Part shown: one piece after another, positions 43,683 through 53,606 of the stretch
Layout: every line of letters begins with the position of its first letter
How positions within the stretch are numbered: position 1 is the first letter of the stretch
Assembly (NCBI RefSeq): GCF_040581485.1
Contig: NC_090129.1
Span: 13,961,501-14,025,500 of the forward strand
Source of the DNA: Linepithema humile
Taxonomy: Eukaryota > Arthropoda > Insecta > Hymenoptera > Formicidae
Length of the DNA: 64,000 bases
Direction: 5' to 3'
Program-made: the position numbers and the translations under genes
Notes under the pieces: model-generated
What the model saw: only the letters and a program-made list of their open reading frames with translations
Database searches by the model: none
What the model was told of the DNA's origin: nothing

Positions 43683-43931
43683 AGATTTGAAGTAATACGT
43701 ATTTATTTTAGTTAGCAATTTACTGCACGTGTGGTCTGTTTATATTTTATCAGATAATTTATAAGGTCATTTAACCTTTTTTCTCGCAATTGAAATTCTA
43801 TCGTATGGCTGAATGATGTACATACGAGACAAAATAGACTTATACAAGGTGTCTAATAGATATAAGTTAGATATGATAAAATATTTTATTTGAAAAATGT
43901 ATGTATAATACTATATATCTAATTGGAAAAA

Positions 43932-44222
43932 TATGTTATATGCTTTTCCTATTTTTATTCTTATGTAATAAATACAAAATAAATAAATAAGTTAATTAAT
44001 TATTGAATACATACATATACATATTGAATATAGTTATCTTTATTTTGTATTTTATATAACTGAAATGATATATACTTACATTATTTCAGTCATTATCATA
44101 TAAAATACAAAATAAAGATAACTATTTATTGAATATATGTGTATATGTATATATTAATTAATTGATTAATTAGTTATTTAGTATTTACTACATAAGGATA
44201 AAAGTAAGAAAAGTATATGACA
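43932..44222. repeat. Second AT-rich palindrome (about 290 bp)
   Basis: Arms around a centre near 44075 share TAGTTATCTTTATTTTGTATT and its complement, and the tips share ATATGNTTTTCNTATTTTTAT-like sequence. It lies on the other side of the stem-repeat array from the 1-kb palindrome. Confidence 0.75.
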
Positions 44223-44538
44223 TTTTTCTTCAATGATATATATAGTATTATATGTATATTTTTCATTTATTATTTTGTCATATTTAGTTTGTATTTATTT
44301 GACATCTTGTATACGCTTATGTTTTCTCGGACATTATATTGCAGCTTTGCGACGAAATTTCAGTCGAGGAAACAAGCGCAAGCATCGTTTGTTTACAAAC
44401 TTCCGATGACACACGTACACAGACCACACGTCAGTGTAGTGAGTCACCACTACAAACAAATGCGTACACACGGACCTACGCGGCATAGGTCCGTAGGCTG
44501 CGCCGATAATGTCATTTCATTTTTAGTACCATCGAAAT
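44223..44538. other. Gene-free stretch, short palindrome
   Basis: A short inverted repeat GGACCTACGCGGCATAGGTCC lies at about 44470-44490. Otherwise nothing recognised. Confidence 0.4.
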
Positions 44539-45929
44539 GATGGCGCTTTCGCGTCGGAGTTCGCCCGTCACTTCAGCATCCTCTTAAAAGTGTTAATTGC
44601 TCACTTGACCTCGGGCATGACAATCTTGGCCGCCATTCGCCAGTCCGCTTGTCGGGCTCTTCTGAGTGAGCCCGGCTCCTTATATGCAAATAGCTCTCCC
44701 GGCTCCCTATGGAAGCCCGGAAAGCTCACTTCCAGTAGATGCTCCAGACATTGCTCTCCAGTTACCACCGTCCCATCAGGGAGTGCGATGGCTTCCAGAG
44801 TCGCATCCGGGTTCCTAGCGAGGATCCTGCAGATTCTTGCCGTTTCAGGCATTCTCTCTACTTTTTTGCAAAACTTCCTCCAGCTTTCCAGTTTCGCCCT
44901 AACCACAGAGTCTCTATATTCTTTCTGTGCCCTCCTAGAGAGCTCCCAGTCGGATTGGTGGCCCGTGTTCCTGGCTCTGTTCCAGGCCCTACGAGCCGCC
45001 ACTGTGAGACCCTGCAGTCCAGAGGTCCACCAGGAAGTTCCTTAACTATTTGTAACCGCCCTTTCGGAGCAGTTACTTTCGTAGCAGTTTACCAGAGACC
45101 TTTGCAAGTAGTCCACACAGGTCTCCAGTTCGTCCTCTGTCCCGTGCCTCTTAGGGAAGCCTTTGAGACTGTTGGCCAGGTCTTCCCTATAGGAGTCCCA
45201 CTTGGTTTTCCTCGGGTTCCTGAATTTGACCTCCTTCCCCCTAGCCTTAGCTATCCTGAAGGTGATCTGCCTATGGTCAGAGAGCGAGGGCTCCGTCGAG
45301 ACCCTCCACTCTACTACCTCCTGTATCAACTGCCTGGAACAGACAGTGATGTCGAGCACTTCTCTTCATGCTATAGTGCAGAAGGTGGGCTCGTCTCCTG
45401 TGTTGAGGATCTCCAGATCCGTAGATGCTAGAAACTCCAACACTTTCCTCCCTCTTTCATTGGTGTCCGAGCTTCCCCACACGGTGTGATGCGCGTTAGC
45501 GTCACATCCCATGATTAGGGGAAGCCGTTTTTCCTGGCAGTATTCTGCCAGTTTTATCACCGGTGCAGGCGGCACCGCCTCCTCCTCGTTATGAGAGAAG
45601 TAGGCCGAGCAAATAACCATTTTCTTCCTGTCACCGGAGTCATCAGTGAAATTCACTTCTACAGCCGCAACGTCCCTGGAACACAGGTGAGGTATCAGCT
45701 GGGCTTCCATACCCTTAACGGCCACGCAGGCCCTGGGCCGGTCCACTGGGGCCCTAAAGAGCCTACCGCAGGCTGCCAAACCCCTAATGCAACCTCGGAT
45801 TACCCAGGGTTCTTGCATCAGTGATATGCATGTTTGTCTCCCAGCTTGTTGCCTGGCCAAAACAGCCGAGGCCCCTTTGCTGTGATGCAGATTAATCTGG
45901 GTGAAGGCCACCCTTCTCGATCCCGCCAT
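44539..45929 (-). pseudogene. LINE ORF2, endonuclease part with in-frame stops
   Basis: It starts MAGSRRVAFTQINLHHSKGA, four bases after the ORF1 stop. An apurinic-type endonuclease domain is visible: VAFTQINLHH, LMQEPWV, VICSAYFSH, PLIMGCDANAHHTVWGSSD, TFCTIA and, after a stop, PSLSDHRQITF. In-frame stops occur at about 45366, 45042 and 44601 (and another near 44571), with no frame change between the pieces. After KRMLK the reverse transcriptase domain should follow but is missing. Confidence 0.85.
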
Positions 45930-45933
45930 TTTG

Positions 45934-46911
45934 CTACGAGATCGTTTTAGGGGGCTCCTCCTTATCCCCCTTTACCCCCCCCCCCTGGGCTCCACTTACC
46001 CGAAAGGCAACCCTGTCGAGCCCAAAAAATGGTCTGAAGTCCAGTGTCTTCAATTTGAAAACACTGGACCCCGGGACACCGAGGACTAGATTCCCACCCT
46101 CCCTGGTGGCCCCTATCCCCTCCGCGAACACTTTCCAGCTCCCGGTGACGAGACCTGGGTTCTGCTTCTCCAGCCGTTTCAGGACCGTGGCCGCGCCCTC
46201 GGGAGGTTCCGGGACCCAAACCACCGCCCTGTGCTGCTTTTGAAGCGCGTCCAAGCCCATCACCTTGAGCCTGGCGTCCTCCCACGGAATGATGCCGCCG
46301 ATCCGCCCCACGAGCCAACCCAGCGACGCCTCATCCGCGCATCTTACCACCGCCGCACCACTCCTTAGAGAGGTGCCGTAGAATCTGGGCACCGGACCCT
46401 CCTGGATCCCGTCGATCTCCTTTGAGACCGCACCCCTCAACAGAGTCAACTGCTCAGCAGTGATCTCTGTCTCGGAGTAGCCCTCCGCCACAATCACCCT
46501 CGCCAGAGGGTCAGCAGCGTCCGAGTAAGCATGGTGCCCGTTGTGAGTCCTTTGCCTCTTCAGCGGACGGCCGCCCGATGGAGGGGTATCCTTGGAACCC
46601 TTCCGACGTTTACCGTCGGCGTGCCCCTTCACCACTTCCATCGGCGTACAAGGGGGAGCCACGGGAAGAAAGCGAGCCCCTTCCAAAGCTGCTGCTCTCA
46701 TCCGCTTCGCCCTCCTTCTTTCGGCCCCGCACCAATTCTTCTTCGCTGGAGGTGAAGCCTCCTGCCGCGCAGCCGGGCCGGCCTCACTTCCGGAGCCCTT
46801 AAGGGTCCCGTCCGTCACCACCGTCCCAGCTCCTTCCCTCGGAGACCCGTCACGCGAGCCCTCCCGATTTCCCCCTTCGTTCTCCAAGTTTAAATTTACG
46901 TTCACATCCAT
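45934..46911 (-). CDS. LINE ORF1 (DUF4780-type) protein
   Basis: I prefer the start at 46911 (MDVNVNLNLENEGGNREGS), because the open frame further right (to 47100) lies in probable 5' UTR. A basic, low-complexity N-terminal half with KKNWCGAERRRAKRMRAA precedes a globular domain (LARVIVAEGYSETEITAEQL ... RSGAAVVRCADEASLGWLVG ... RAVVWVPEPPEGAATVLKRL). That resembles the RNA-binding-type domain found in ORF1 of insect LINEs. No stop or frameshift is seen, unlike ORF2. Confidence 0.75.
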   Translation of the reverse strand: MDVNVNLNLENEGGNREGSRDGSPREGAGTVVTDGTLKGSGSEAGPAARQEASPPAKKNWCGAERRRAKRMRAAALEGARFLPVAPPCTPMEVVKGHADGKRRKGSKDTPPSGGRPLKRQRTHNGHHAYSDAADPLARVIVAEGYSETEITAEQLTLLRGAVSKEIDGIQEGPVPRFYGTSLRSGAAVVRCADEASLGWLVGRIGGIIPWEDARLKVMGLDALQKQHRAVVWVPEPPEGAATVLKRLEKQNPGLVTGSWKVFAEGIGATREGGNLVLGVPGSSVFKLKTLDFRPFFGLDRVAFRVSGAQGGGVKGDKEEPPKTIS

Positions 46912-47176
46912 AGTGGTCCCACGAGTAGCTAGGGAACTACACAGTCCGCCCACGCAGAGCCCCGCATGCGTGGGTAAGGCTGGATACTCTGGGGTTTTGC
47001 CCGGTTCCCCAGAGGCATCGTTCGCGACACTGCTCCCCCAGTGACATGCAGCCATCCCCTCAGAAAACTCACACCTACTGGGCGTCCTCCTATCCGCCAC
47101 CTGGAGACGCGCCCGATGGGTAGCTCAACCCCCGGGATCATCGGAAATACGAAATTCAAAATGGCGGATTCAATAT

Positions 47177-47475
47177 TGTAGAGTGTTAGAATTAAGTGTT
47201 AGAATTAAGAAGCGCGCGTACGCGAGCGCGTGCGTATGTAAGACTGTTGAATAGATTTCGCGAGCGGCCGAAGTGCGGCGCAATTAGGATAGAGTTCGGT
47301 GTGACGAGTCCTGGAGAGAGGACACAGAGAGAAAGAGTGAGAGTCAGAGATAAGAGTCTGTGAGTCAGTGTGTGCGAACCGAAGATTTGCGAGACGTTAA
47401 GACAGCGAATACTACTTACGCGTTGCATTGAGCATTAATAAAAGAGTTTTATAAGTTCTTGTAATACATCCTACA
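47177..47475 (+). repeat. LTR-3 5' LTR
   Basis: TGTAGAGTG...CCTACA. AATAAAAGAG near 47441 may serve as a polyadenylation signal. A minus-strand open frame in each LTR is a shadow. Confidence 0.9.
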
Positions 47476-47480
47476 AACTT

Positions 47481-47498
47481 TGGGGGCCCCTCCGGGAT
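47481..47498 (+). promoter_or_regulatory. LTR-3 primer-binding site
   Basis: TGGGGGCCCCTCCGGGAT, five bases after the LTR, differs at two positions from the tRNA-Pro-type site seen in Gypsy-1. The primer may be a related tRNA. Confidence 0.6.
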
Positions 47499-48070
47499 TG
47501 AGATCGTGCGAGACGGGATTGAGATCGTGCGAGACGGGATTGAGATCGTGCGAGACGGAATCGAGATCGTACGAGACGGGATTGGATCGTGTGCGACAGA
47601 ATTGAGATCGGGATTAGATCGTGCATGATAAGACCATACGCGACGGGATAGGATCGTGCGCGAGAAAAAAGATTGTCAAGTTATTGTAAAAACCGTTGCG
47701 AACGTGAGTGCAACGTGCGAGTCGATCCGTCCGACCAATCGCGCGAGTACAGCGTGCAAGCCGATCCGTCCGACCAATCGCGTGAATGCAACGTGCGAGT
47801 CGATCCGTCCGACCAATCGCGTGAGTGCAACGTGCGAGTCGATCCGTCCGACCAATCGCGCGAGTACAACGTGCGAGTCAATCCGTCCGACCAATTGCGT
47901 GAGTGCAACGTGCGAGTCGATCCGTCCGACCAATCGCGTGAGTGCGACGTGCGAGTCGATCCGTCCGACCAATCGCGTGAGTGCAACGTGCGAGTCGATC
48001 CGTCCGACCAATCGCGCGAGTACAACGTGCGAGTCAATCCGTCCGACCAATCGCGTAAATACAGCACGCG
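47495..48070 (+). repeat. Two minisatellites in the LTR-3 leader
   Basis: About 47495-47650 repeats a roughly 21-bp unit (GATTGAGATCGTGCGAGACG). About 47713-48066 holds nine or so copies of a 39-bp unit with core CGATCCGTCCGACCAATCGC. Because 39 is a multiple of three, all frames stay open and give 13-residue repeats in several frames on both strands. I do not regard these as genes. Confidence 0.85.
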
Positions 48071-48191
48071 AGTCGATCTGTTTGCCGAGCGCGAAGAGAA
48101 CCGATCGCGTGAGTCGAGAGGAAGAAGGACAGTCGGTAGAGATAGACTGCGAAGTCGTGAGTGTAACGATTGCCATAAGTGATTATTAACC

Positions 48192-50768
48192 GTGTGCGCT
48201 AAAATGAATCAGCGAACCCCAGTGAGATGTACGATGGTCCAGTTGAAGGAGAAGCTGCGAGAGTTGAAATTGTCAACTGTGGGGAATAAGGCCGAACTGT
48301 TGATGCGGCTACGTGAAGCAGATCCAGCCGGTGGATGGGCGATAGAAGATCCTGAGGCGACAGGATCTAGTACCATCGTACATGAAAATCAGATAGAATC
48401 CGATAGCGAGGAAGGATCAACCATCCATGAACGAGAGAGCGAGATACAGCGCAGAGAAAAAGAATTAGCAGAACGGGAAATACAAATGATGAGGAGAGAG
48501 ATCGAGCTGTTAAGAGAAATGCGGCAGCTATATGCGACGAATCAAGGACAAATAGCGGGAGGAGAGAACGCTTCTCGCGATGTCGCTAAGGCAAGCATCT
48601 CAGTCATAGCAGATTTACTCAGTTATTTTGATGGCAGCATCGGTAACTTTGAGAACTGGGAGTTACAGCTTAAACTGCTGAAGACGACGTATCGGTTGTC
48701 CGACGATTATGTCAGAATTCTTATCGGCATGCGTTTAAAAGGAAAGGCAGCTGAATGGTTCCAGTCGAAGGCCAAGCATATTGAATTATCCGTTGATGAG
48801 CTACTGGATGAGCTACGTGACATGTACAATCATCGTCCCAGCAAGATAAAATTACGCAAACAATTCGAGGAACGCATGTGGAATTCGGGCGAAACCTTTT
48901 GTCAATACGTCCATGATAAGGTCATTCTAGCCAACCAAGTGCCGATCCCTGAAGATGAGGTGGTGGAATATTTGATAGATGGAATACCAGAAGCGAGACT
49001 ACGGGATCAGGCGCGCATTGGACAGATTACGACAAGGGCATCGTTACTGAGCGCTTTCGAGAAAGTAACATTGAGCGATAGAGCTTCAGTTAGCGGTGCC
49101 GGAAATGCGGAGCGCCGACGGCGGAGCAACGGGGACTGGCGACGACGACTGAACGAGAGAGGCAAAGATGAGCGGAAGGAGGCGGCGGGCAGCGAGACGG
49201 AGAGACGTTGTTTCAACTGCGGTCAGCGAAATCACGTGGCTGTGAAATGTCCCACAAAAGCAGAAGGTCCGAAATGTTTTAAGTGCAATGAGCGAGGACA
49301 TGTTGCTGCGCACTGTGTTAGAAACCAGAGCGTAGTGAGCAACGTTGATGCGAGCGTGAATAAAAGGTGCGATAAGTACCTTAAAAGCGTTAGTATAGGC
49401 GATTGCGCATTGATTGCCCTGATAGACACAGGGAATGACATTTGTCTAATGCGAGATAGTTCGTATATTCAGTTAGGTTGTCCGCGATTAGAGCTAAAAG
49501 AAATTCGATTCCGAGGTGTGGGTACAACTGGCAATTCAACGTTAGGAGAATTTAATACGGAATTAACGATAGACGACCATTCATATCCCATTCTTGTGCG
49601 TGTCGTGCGGGATACACTTATAAATCAAGATCTACTCGTTGGTACTGACTTTTTGAATTTAGTTGAGTTAGAGATAAAAGCCGGAAAAATTGTAGTCCGT
49701 CCATTGTCAGAATATATATCTGTAGATGATAATTTACCGGAGATCCTCCAAATTGATTTAGATTTTGGAAAAGACGATGTCGATGTATCCCACGTTCCGG
49801 AACCGAAATATAAAGAAAAAATAAAGAGATTTGTGCGAGAGTATGAGCCGAATAAGACGCGAGAAATAGATCTTAAGATGTCGATAATTGTGAAAGATGA
49901 CGAACCTGTTTATCAGCGGGCGAGGCGACTAGCGATACCTGAAAAGGAATTAGCGAATGCACAGATGAATGAATGGATGCGTGATGGTGTGATACAACCG
50001 TCGTTATCGGACTATGCGAGTCCAATAGATGCATTTTCTAAATTTGTATGGCTTTATGCGACTAAGACTACGAGCACGAGTGAAGTTTTGAACAAACTGC
50101 GTAAGCAAGCGTTTATTTTTGGAAATTCACGTAAAATAATTTCTGATAGAGATACAGCGTTTACTTCCAATGATTTTTCCGAATATTGTAAGAGCGAGAA
50201 CATTGAGCATAGTTTGGTTACAACTGGCGTCCCAAGAGCGAATGGACAAGTTGAGCGTGTAAATCGTGCACTTATACCGTTGTTAACAAAGCTAGCAGAT
50301 CCCAATTGTAATGAATGGTATCGGTATCTGGAACGAGCGCAGTTGTATATGAATGTTACTTTGCATCAAAGTATAGGTACGGATCCATTTCGTTTATTGT
50401 TTGGTACTAAAGCTCGTTTACAAGACGATCCTGATATTCGAGAATTCATTGAGAATGAGTGGATTACAACATTTCAAGAAGAACGCGATGCATTGAGAGA
50501 CTGTGCGAAAGAAAATATATTGAAAGTGCAACAAGAGAACCGTCGAGGATATGATAAGAAAAGGAAAGCAGCAGTAATTTATAAAAAAGGCGATTTGGTT
50601 GCCATTAAGCGAACCCAATTAAAACCAGGCTTGAAGTTGGCAGCAAAATTTCTTGGTCCTTATAAAGTGACTCGAGTTTTACGCAATAACAGATATTTGG
50701 TACAACGAGAAGGCGATCATGAAGGACCATATACAACTTCGACTTCTTCAGATAACATAAAATCTTGA
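48192..50768 (+). CDS. LTR-3 Gag-protease-integrase fusion lacking RT and RNase H
   Basis: One open frame of 858 codons (the start may be Met1 or Met5). In order: a SAP domain (MVQLKEKLRELKLSTVGNKA), a long charged coiled-coil (about 60-115), a capsid-like region (LLSYFDGSIGNFENWELQLK), two CCHC knuckles (CFNCGQRNHVAVKC and CFKCNERGHVAAHC, about 339 and 363), a protease (LIALIDTGNDICLM, then LLVGTDFL), and the lead-in to RT (MNEWMRDGVIQPSLSDYASPI). At about residue 612 it jumps to integrase (DAFSKFVWLYATKTTSTSEV ... RDTAFTSNDF ... GQVERVNRAL) and its C-terminal end. The integrase zinc finger and first catalytic Asp are missing, so integrase should be inactive. The frame is kept across the deletion. 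Confidence 0.9.
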   Translation: MCAKMNQRTPVRCTMVQLKEKLRELKLSTVGNKAELLMRLREADPAGGWAIEDPEATGSSTIVHENQIESDSEEGSTIHERESEIQRREKELAEREIQMMRREIELLREMRQLYATNQGQIAGGENASRDVAKASISVIADLLSYFDGSIGNFENWELQLKLLKTTYRLSDDYVRILIGMRLKGKAAEWFQSKAKHIELSVDELLDELRDMYNHRPSKIKLRKQFEERMWNSGETFCQYVHDKVILANQVPIPEDEVVEYLIDGIPEARLRDQARIGQITTRASLLSAFEKVTLSDRASVSGAGNAERRRRSNGDWRRRLNERGKDERKEAAGSETERRCFNCGQRNHVAVKCPTKAEGPKCFKCNERGHVAAHCVRNQSVVSNVDASVNKRCDKYLKSVSIGDCALIALIDTGNDICLMRDSSYIQLGCPRLELKEIRFRGVGTTGNSTLGEFNTELTIDDHSYPILVRVVRDTLINQDLLVGTDFLNLVELEIKAGKIVVRPLSEYISVDDNLPEILQIDLDFGKDDVDVSHVPEPKYKEKIKRFVREYEPNKTREIDLKMSIIVKDDEPVYQRARRLAIPEKELANAQMNEWMRDGVIQPSLSDYASPIDAFSKFVWLYATKTTSTSEVLNKLRKQAFIFGNSRKIISDRDTAFTSNDFSEYCKSENIEHSLVTTGVPRANGQVERVNRALIPLLTKLADPNCNEWYRYLERAQLYMNVTLHQSIGTDPFRLLFGTKARLQDDPDIREFIENEWITTFQEERDALRDCAKENILKVQQENRRGYDKKRKAAVIYKKGDLVAIKRTQLKPGLKLAAKFLGPYKVTRVLRNNRYLVQREGDHEGPYTTSTSSDNIKS

Positions 50769-50851
50769 TTACCTGTTTTGTCGGATGATGAGTCAGACAG
50801 CGATTAGAAATTAGGATATTCGAGGTCGAATATCTATGCAGAATGGCCGAG

Positions 50852-51150
50852 TGTAGGGTGTTAGAATTAAGTGTTAGAATTAAGAAGCGCGCGTACGCGA
50901 GCGCGTGCGTATGTAAGGCTGTTGAATAGATTCCGCGAGCGGCCGAAGTGCGGCGCAATTAGGATAGAGTTCGGTGTGACGAGTCCTGGAGAGAGGACAC
51001 AGAGAGAAAGAGTGAGAGTCAGAGATAAGAGTCTGTGAGTCAGTGTGTGCGAACCGAAGATTTGCGAGACGTTAAGACAGCGAATACTACTTACGCGTTG
51101 CATTGAGCATTAATAAAAGAGTTTTATAAGTTCTTGTAATACATCCTACA
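50852..51150 (+). repeat. LTR-3 3' LTR
   Basis: Differs from the 5' LTR at three positions (GGG/GAG near the start, AGG/AAG, CCG/TCG). Confidence 0.9.
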
Positions 51151-52203
51151 ATATGGTGAACATAAAACCCATATAACAGTACCATAACGATTTCAGGTCA
51201 CTTGAAGGTTAGGGTCCTGGGGTTTTGGGGATCTCTGATAACAAATTTGCCATTGGAGTTTCGAAATTTAAAATGGCGGAACTAATATGGCGGACGAGGA
51301 ATTCCGACTATCTTTCTTTGCGGCAAAGAACGATTACAGATCACTTACATCACTTAAAGGAAATAGTCTGGGAGTTCTTAGGAAGTCTGATTACAAATGT
51401 AAATGTTATATTGGTTATAAACTAATATAACTAATCAAAACATATTGTTTTAATGTAAATGTTATATTAGTTATAAACTAATATACGATAACCTTCGCAC
51501 GAATAACCGGCTGTTGGCTCTTTACGCTCCTTTCGAATATTATTGATTCAGTAAATTTGTAAAATGCTTTGAACACTTTCCTTTTATTACGACAATCAAT
51601 AAATATCCGTAAAATTAGTGTAACATCTAACTTATGTTTTCAGCTATCTTTTTTCATGATCTGTTACGTTAATTTTTTAGCTATTTATTGATTGTCACAG
51701 CAAAAAAGTGTTCAGAGCATTTTACAAATTTGCTGAATCGATCAGAAGTATAGTTTTATGGATATATCTTTATTTCAACGTATTTTGCAAAAATTTGTGG
51801 CATGTGATTTATCGCTTCTAACATTATCAAATAAGGACTGCGGCAACTGATCAGGAGCTTAAGGGTCACTTTTACCAAGCTCCGGTTAAACTAACGTTTT
51901 AATAAGGCAGGATTCCAACGAAAGCTACACAAAGAAAATTTTATATTTATTTTTAATACAATTTTAAGTCACATTTTACTATTTTTTGCATTATCGGTGG
52001 ACCATCTTGACTTTATAGACTAAATTACGATGCAACATAGTAAAATTTAAAATTAATCTCAACGAAAGCTACACAAAGAAAATTTTATATTTATTTTTAA
52101 TACAATTTTAAGTCACATTTTACTATTTTTCGTATTATTGGTGGACCATCTTGACTTTATAAACTAAATTACAATGCAACATAGTAAAATTTAAAATTAA
52201 TCT
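51151..52203. repeat. Gene-free repeat cluster
   Basis: Contents: a direct repeat of ATGTAAATGTTATATTAG-like sequence (about 51400 and 51454); a 55-bp block (51482-51535) shared with both inner arms of the palindrome at 1393-4484 (CGATAACCTTCG ... GGCTGTTGGCTCTTTACGCT); a palindromic MITE (51544-51740, tips GATTCAGTAAATTTGTAAAA); and two 144-bp tandem units (51916-52059 and 52060-52203). Confidence 0.75.
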
Positions 52204-53606
52204 CACCTAACATGTTTTGTCATTTAACATAATAAAAATTTATAGGTGCAAAGTCATAATCTTTATTGTGTAACATTGTAAAATGCTACACAATAAACCT
52301 TAATTTTTATAATTTAAAAAATGTATTTTTTATGTTTTTTTTAATTATTTTTTCTTCTAATCTTTCTTTTTTTTTTATTAATTTTATTTATAATTAGTAA
52401 TATTTTATTTATTATTAAATAGACAAAGAATATACAATTTTACTTAATCTGATAAAAATTTATTGATGATAAGTACAAAATAATAAGTACAATAAGTATT
52501 TTCACAATAAAAGAAAAATATTATATGATTATGGGATTCAAAGGAAAAATGGACCGTCTTTTTACAATTTCATGCATAAATTAAAAAAAAACTGAACAGT
52601 TTTCACTGAATGATTTAAAAGTGAGTGCAAATGTTTAAGTTAAAATTAAAAGAAATTATGATACTTATGAAAAAGTACCATATACATATTGCACATAAGT
52701 AGAGTGTTGAGATAAACGTGAGGATCCGGCACTGGCGACGTCGAAATATCTCGAGATAGGAAAGTGATTAGAGGAGAACTTGTCGTGTAAATCGATTTAT
52801 TCTTTTCGAACGCTGAGAGACGACTGCGCTGTCTGCAGACGGCAAGCCGTGAATTTTGACAAACAGATATAAAGAGGGGGAACAGTGTCGATAGATTTAT
52901 GATATCTAAAGTACAGATAAAGAGAGAGTATACATATATAAATATAAAGGACATATGAGTCCCTTGTAATGCGAACTCGAAGTCGGCTCGAAAACAACAA
53001 AAAAAGCGCGCAAATAAGTACGCGGAGAACGGTGTTTATAGAATTTAGCGCGATAGCATTTACAAATAATACTTGCTAGTGATTCGACTTTTCACAACGA
53101 CCGTTCTCGATTAATTTAAGAAAATTTAACAGAGAATATTTTTAACTACAATTTTATTACATTATTTTGTCGAAACATAAAGAAACAACTTTATAACTTT
53201 TGAACTAATTTTCTAACAGTTAACAAAAATAGACTTGATCCACTTTTCCTCTGAGTTTCTCGTATAATGTAACATAATAATCTATAAACCATTATATAAA
53301 TCATATTTAAACTAATATATAATCTAAACCATAATATAAACTATAAATAATAACCAAGATTGAAAGAAGTGAAATTCGTATACACCAAATTTTCGCATCT
53401 TATATCCAGAGTTTTGGTATATATTTATGACCATTAGGTGATTTAATTTGGCATGTAATTATTATTGTAGATGAAAGTATTTGTTGCAATTTAATACAGT
53501 CTCTATAAAAATCTTGACTATCAATTATTTTATAAGCCTCATAATGTTCATTTAAATAACACGAGTTTAAATTTTCTGTTAATATTAATATATTCTCATT
53601 TGATTG
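52204..53606. other. AT-rich stretch, no gene identified
   Basis: A small hairpin (TTATTGTGTA...TACACAATAA) lies near 52260-52310. A less AT-rich patch at about 52700-53060 has a TATAAAG (about 52867) but no definable borders. No coding sequence recognised. Confidence 0.4.

Larger units (their letters stand above)
44539..47160 (-). mobile_element. Non-LTR retrotransposon (LINE), truncated at its 3' end
   Basis: GC-rich. ORF1 and the start of ORF2 lie on the minus strand, with 5' sequence to about 47160. The copy ends just where the reverse transcriptase domain should begin. Loss of the 3' end is unusual, because LINE copies are normally truncated at the 5' end. Downstream (right) is the third LTR element. 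Confidence 0.85.
47177..51150 (+). mobile_element. Third LTR element (LTR-3), internally deleted, young
   Basis: LTRs 47177-47475 and 50852-51150 (299 bp each) differ at three positions. The target duplication is ATAT (47173-47176 and 51151-51154). A PBS follows the 5' LTR, then two minisatellites, then one long ORF. Reverse transcriptase and RNase H are absent, so the copy depends on other elements for movement. Confidence 0.9.

Noticed and set aside
47656..48189. 177-codon open frame with ESIRPTNR repeats upstream of LTR-3 gag
   Set aside because: It reads through a 39-bp minisatellite that keeps all frames open. Antisense and shifted frames are equally long.
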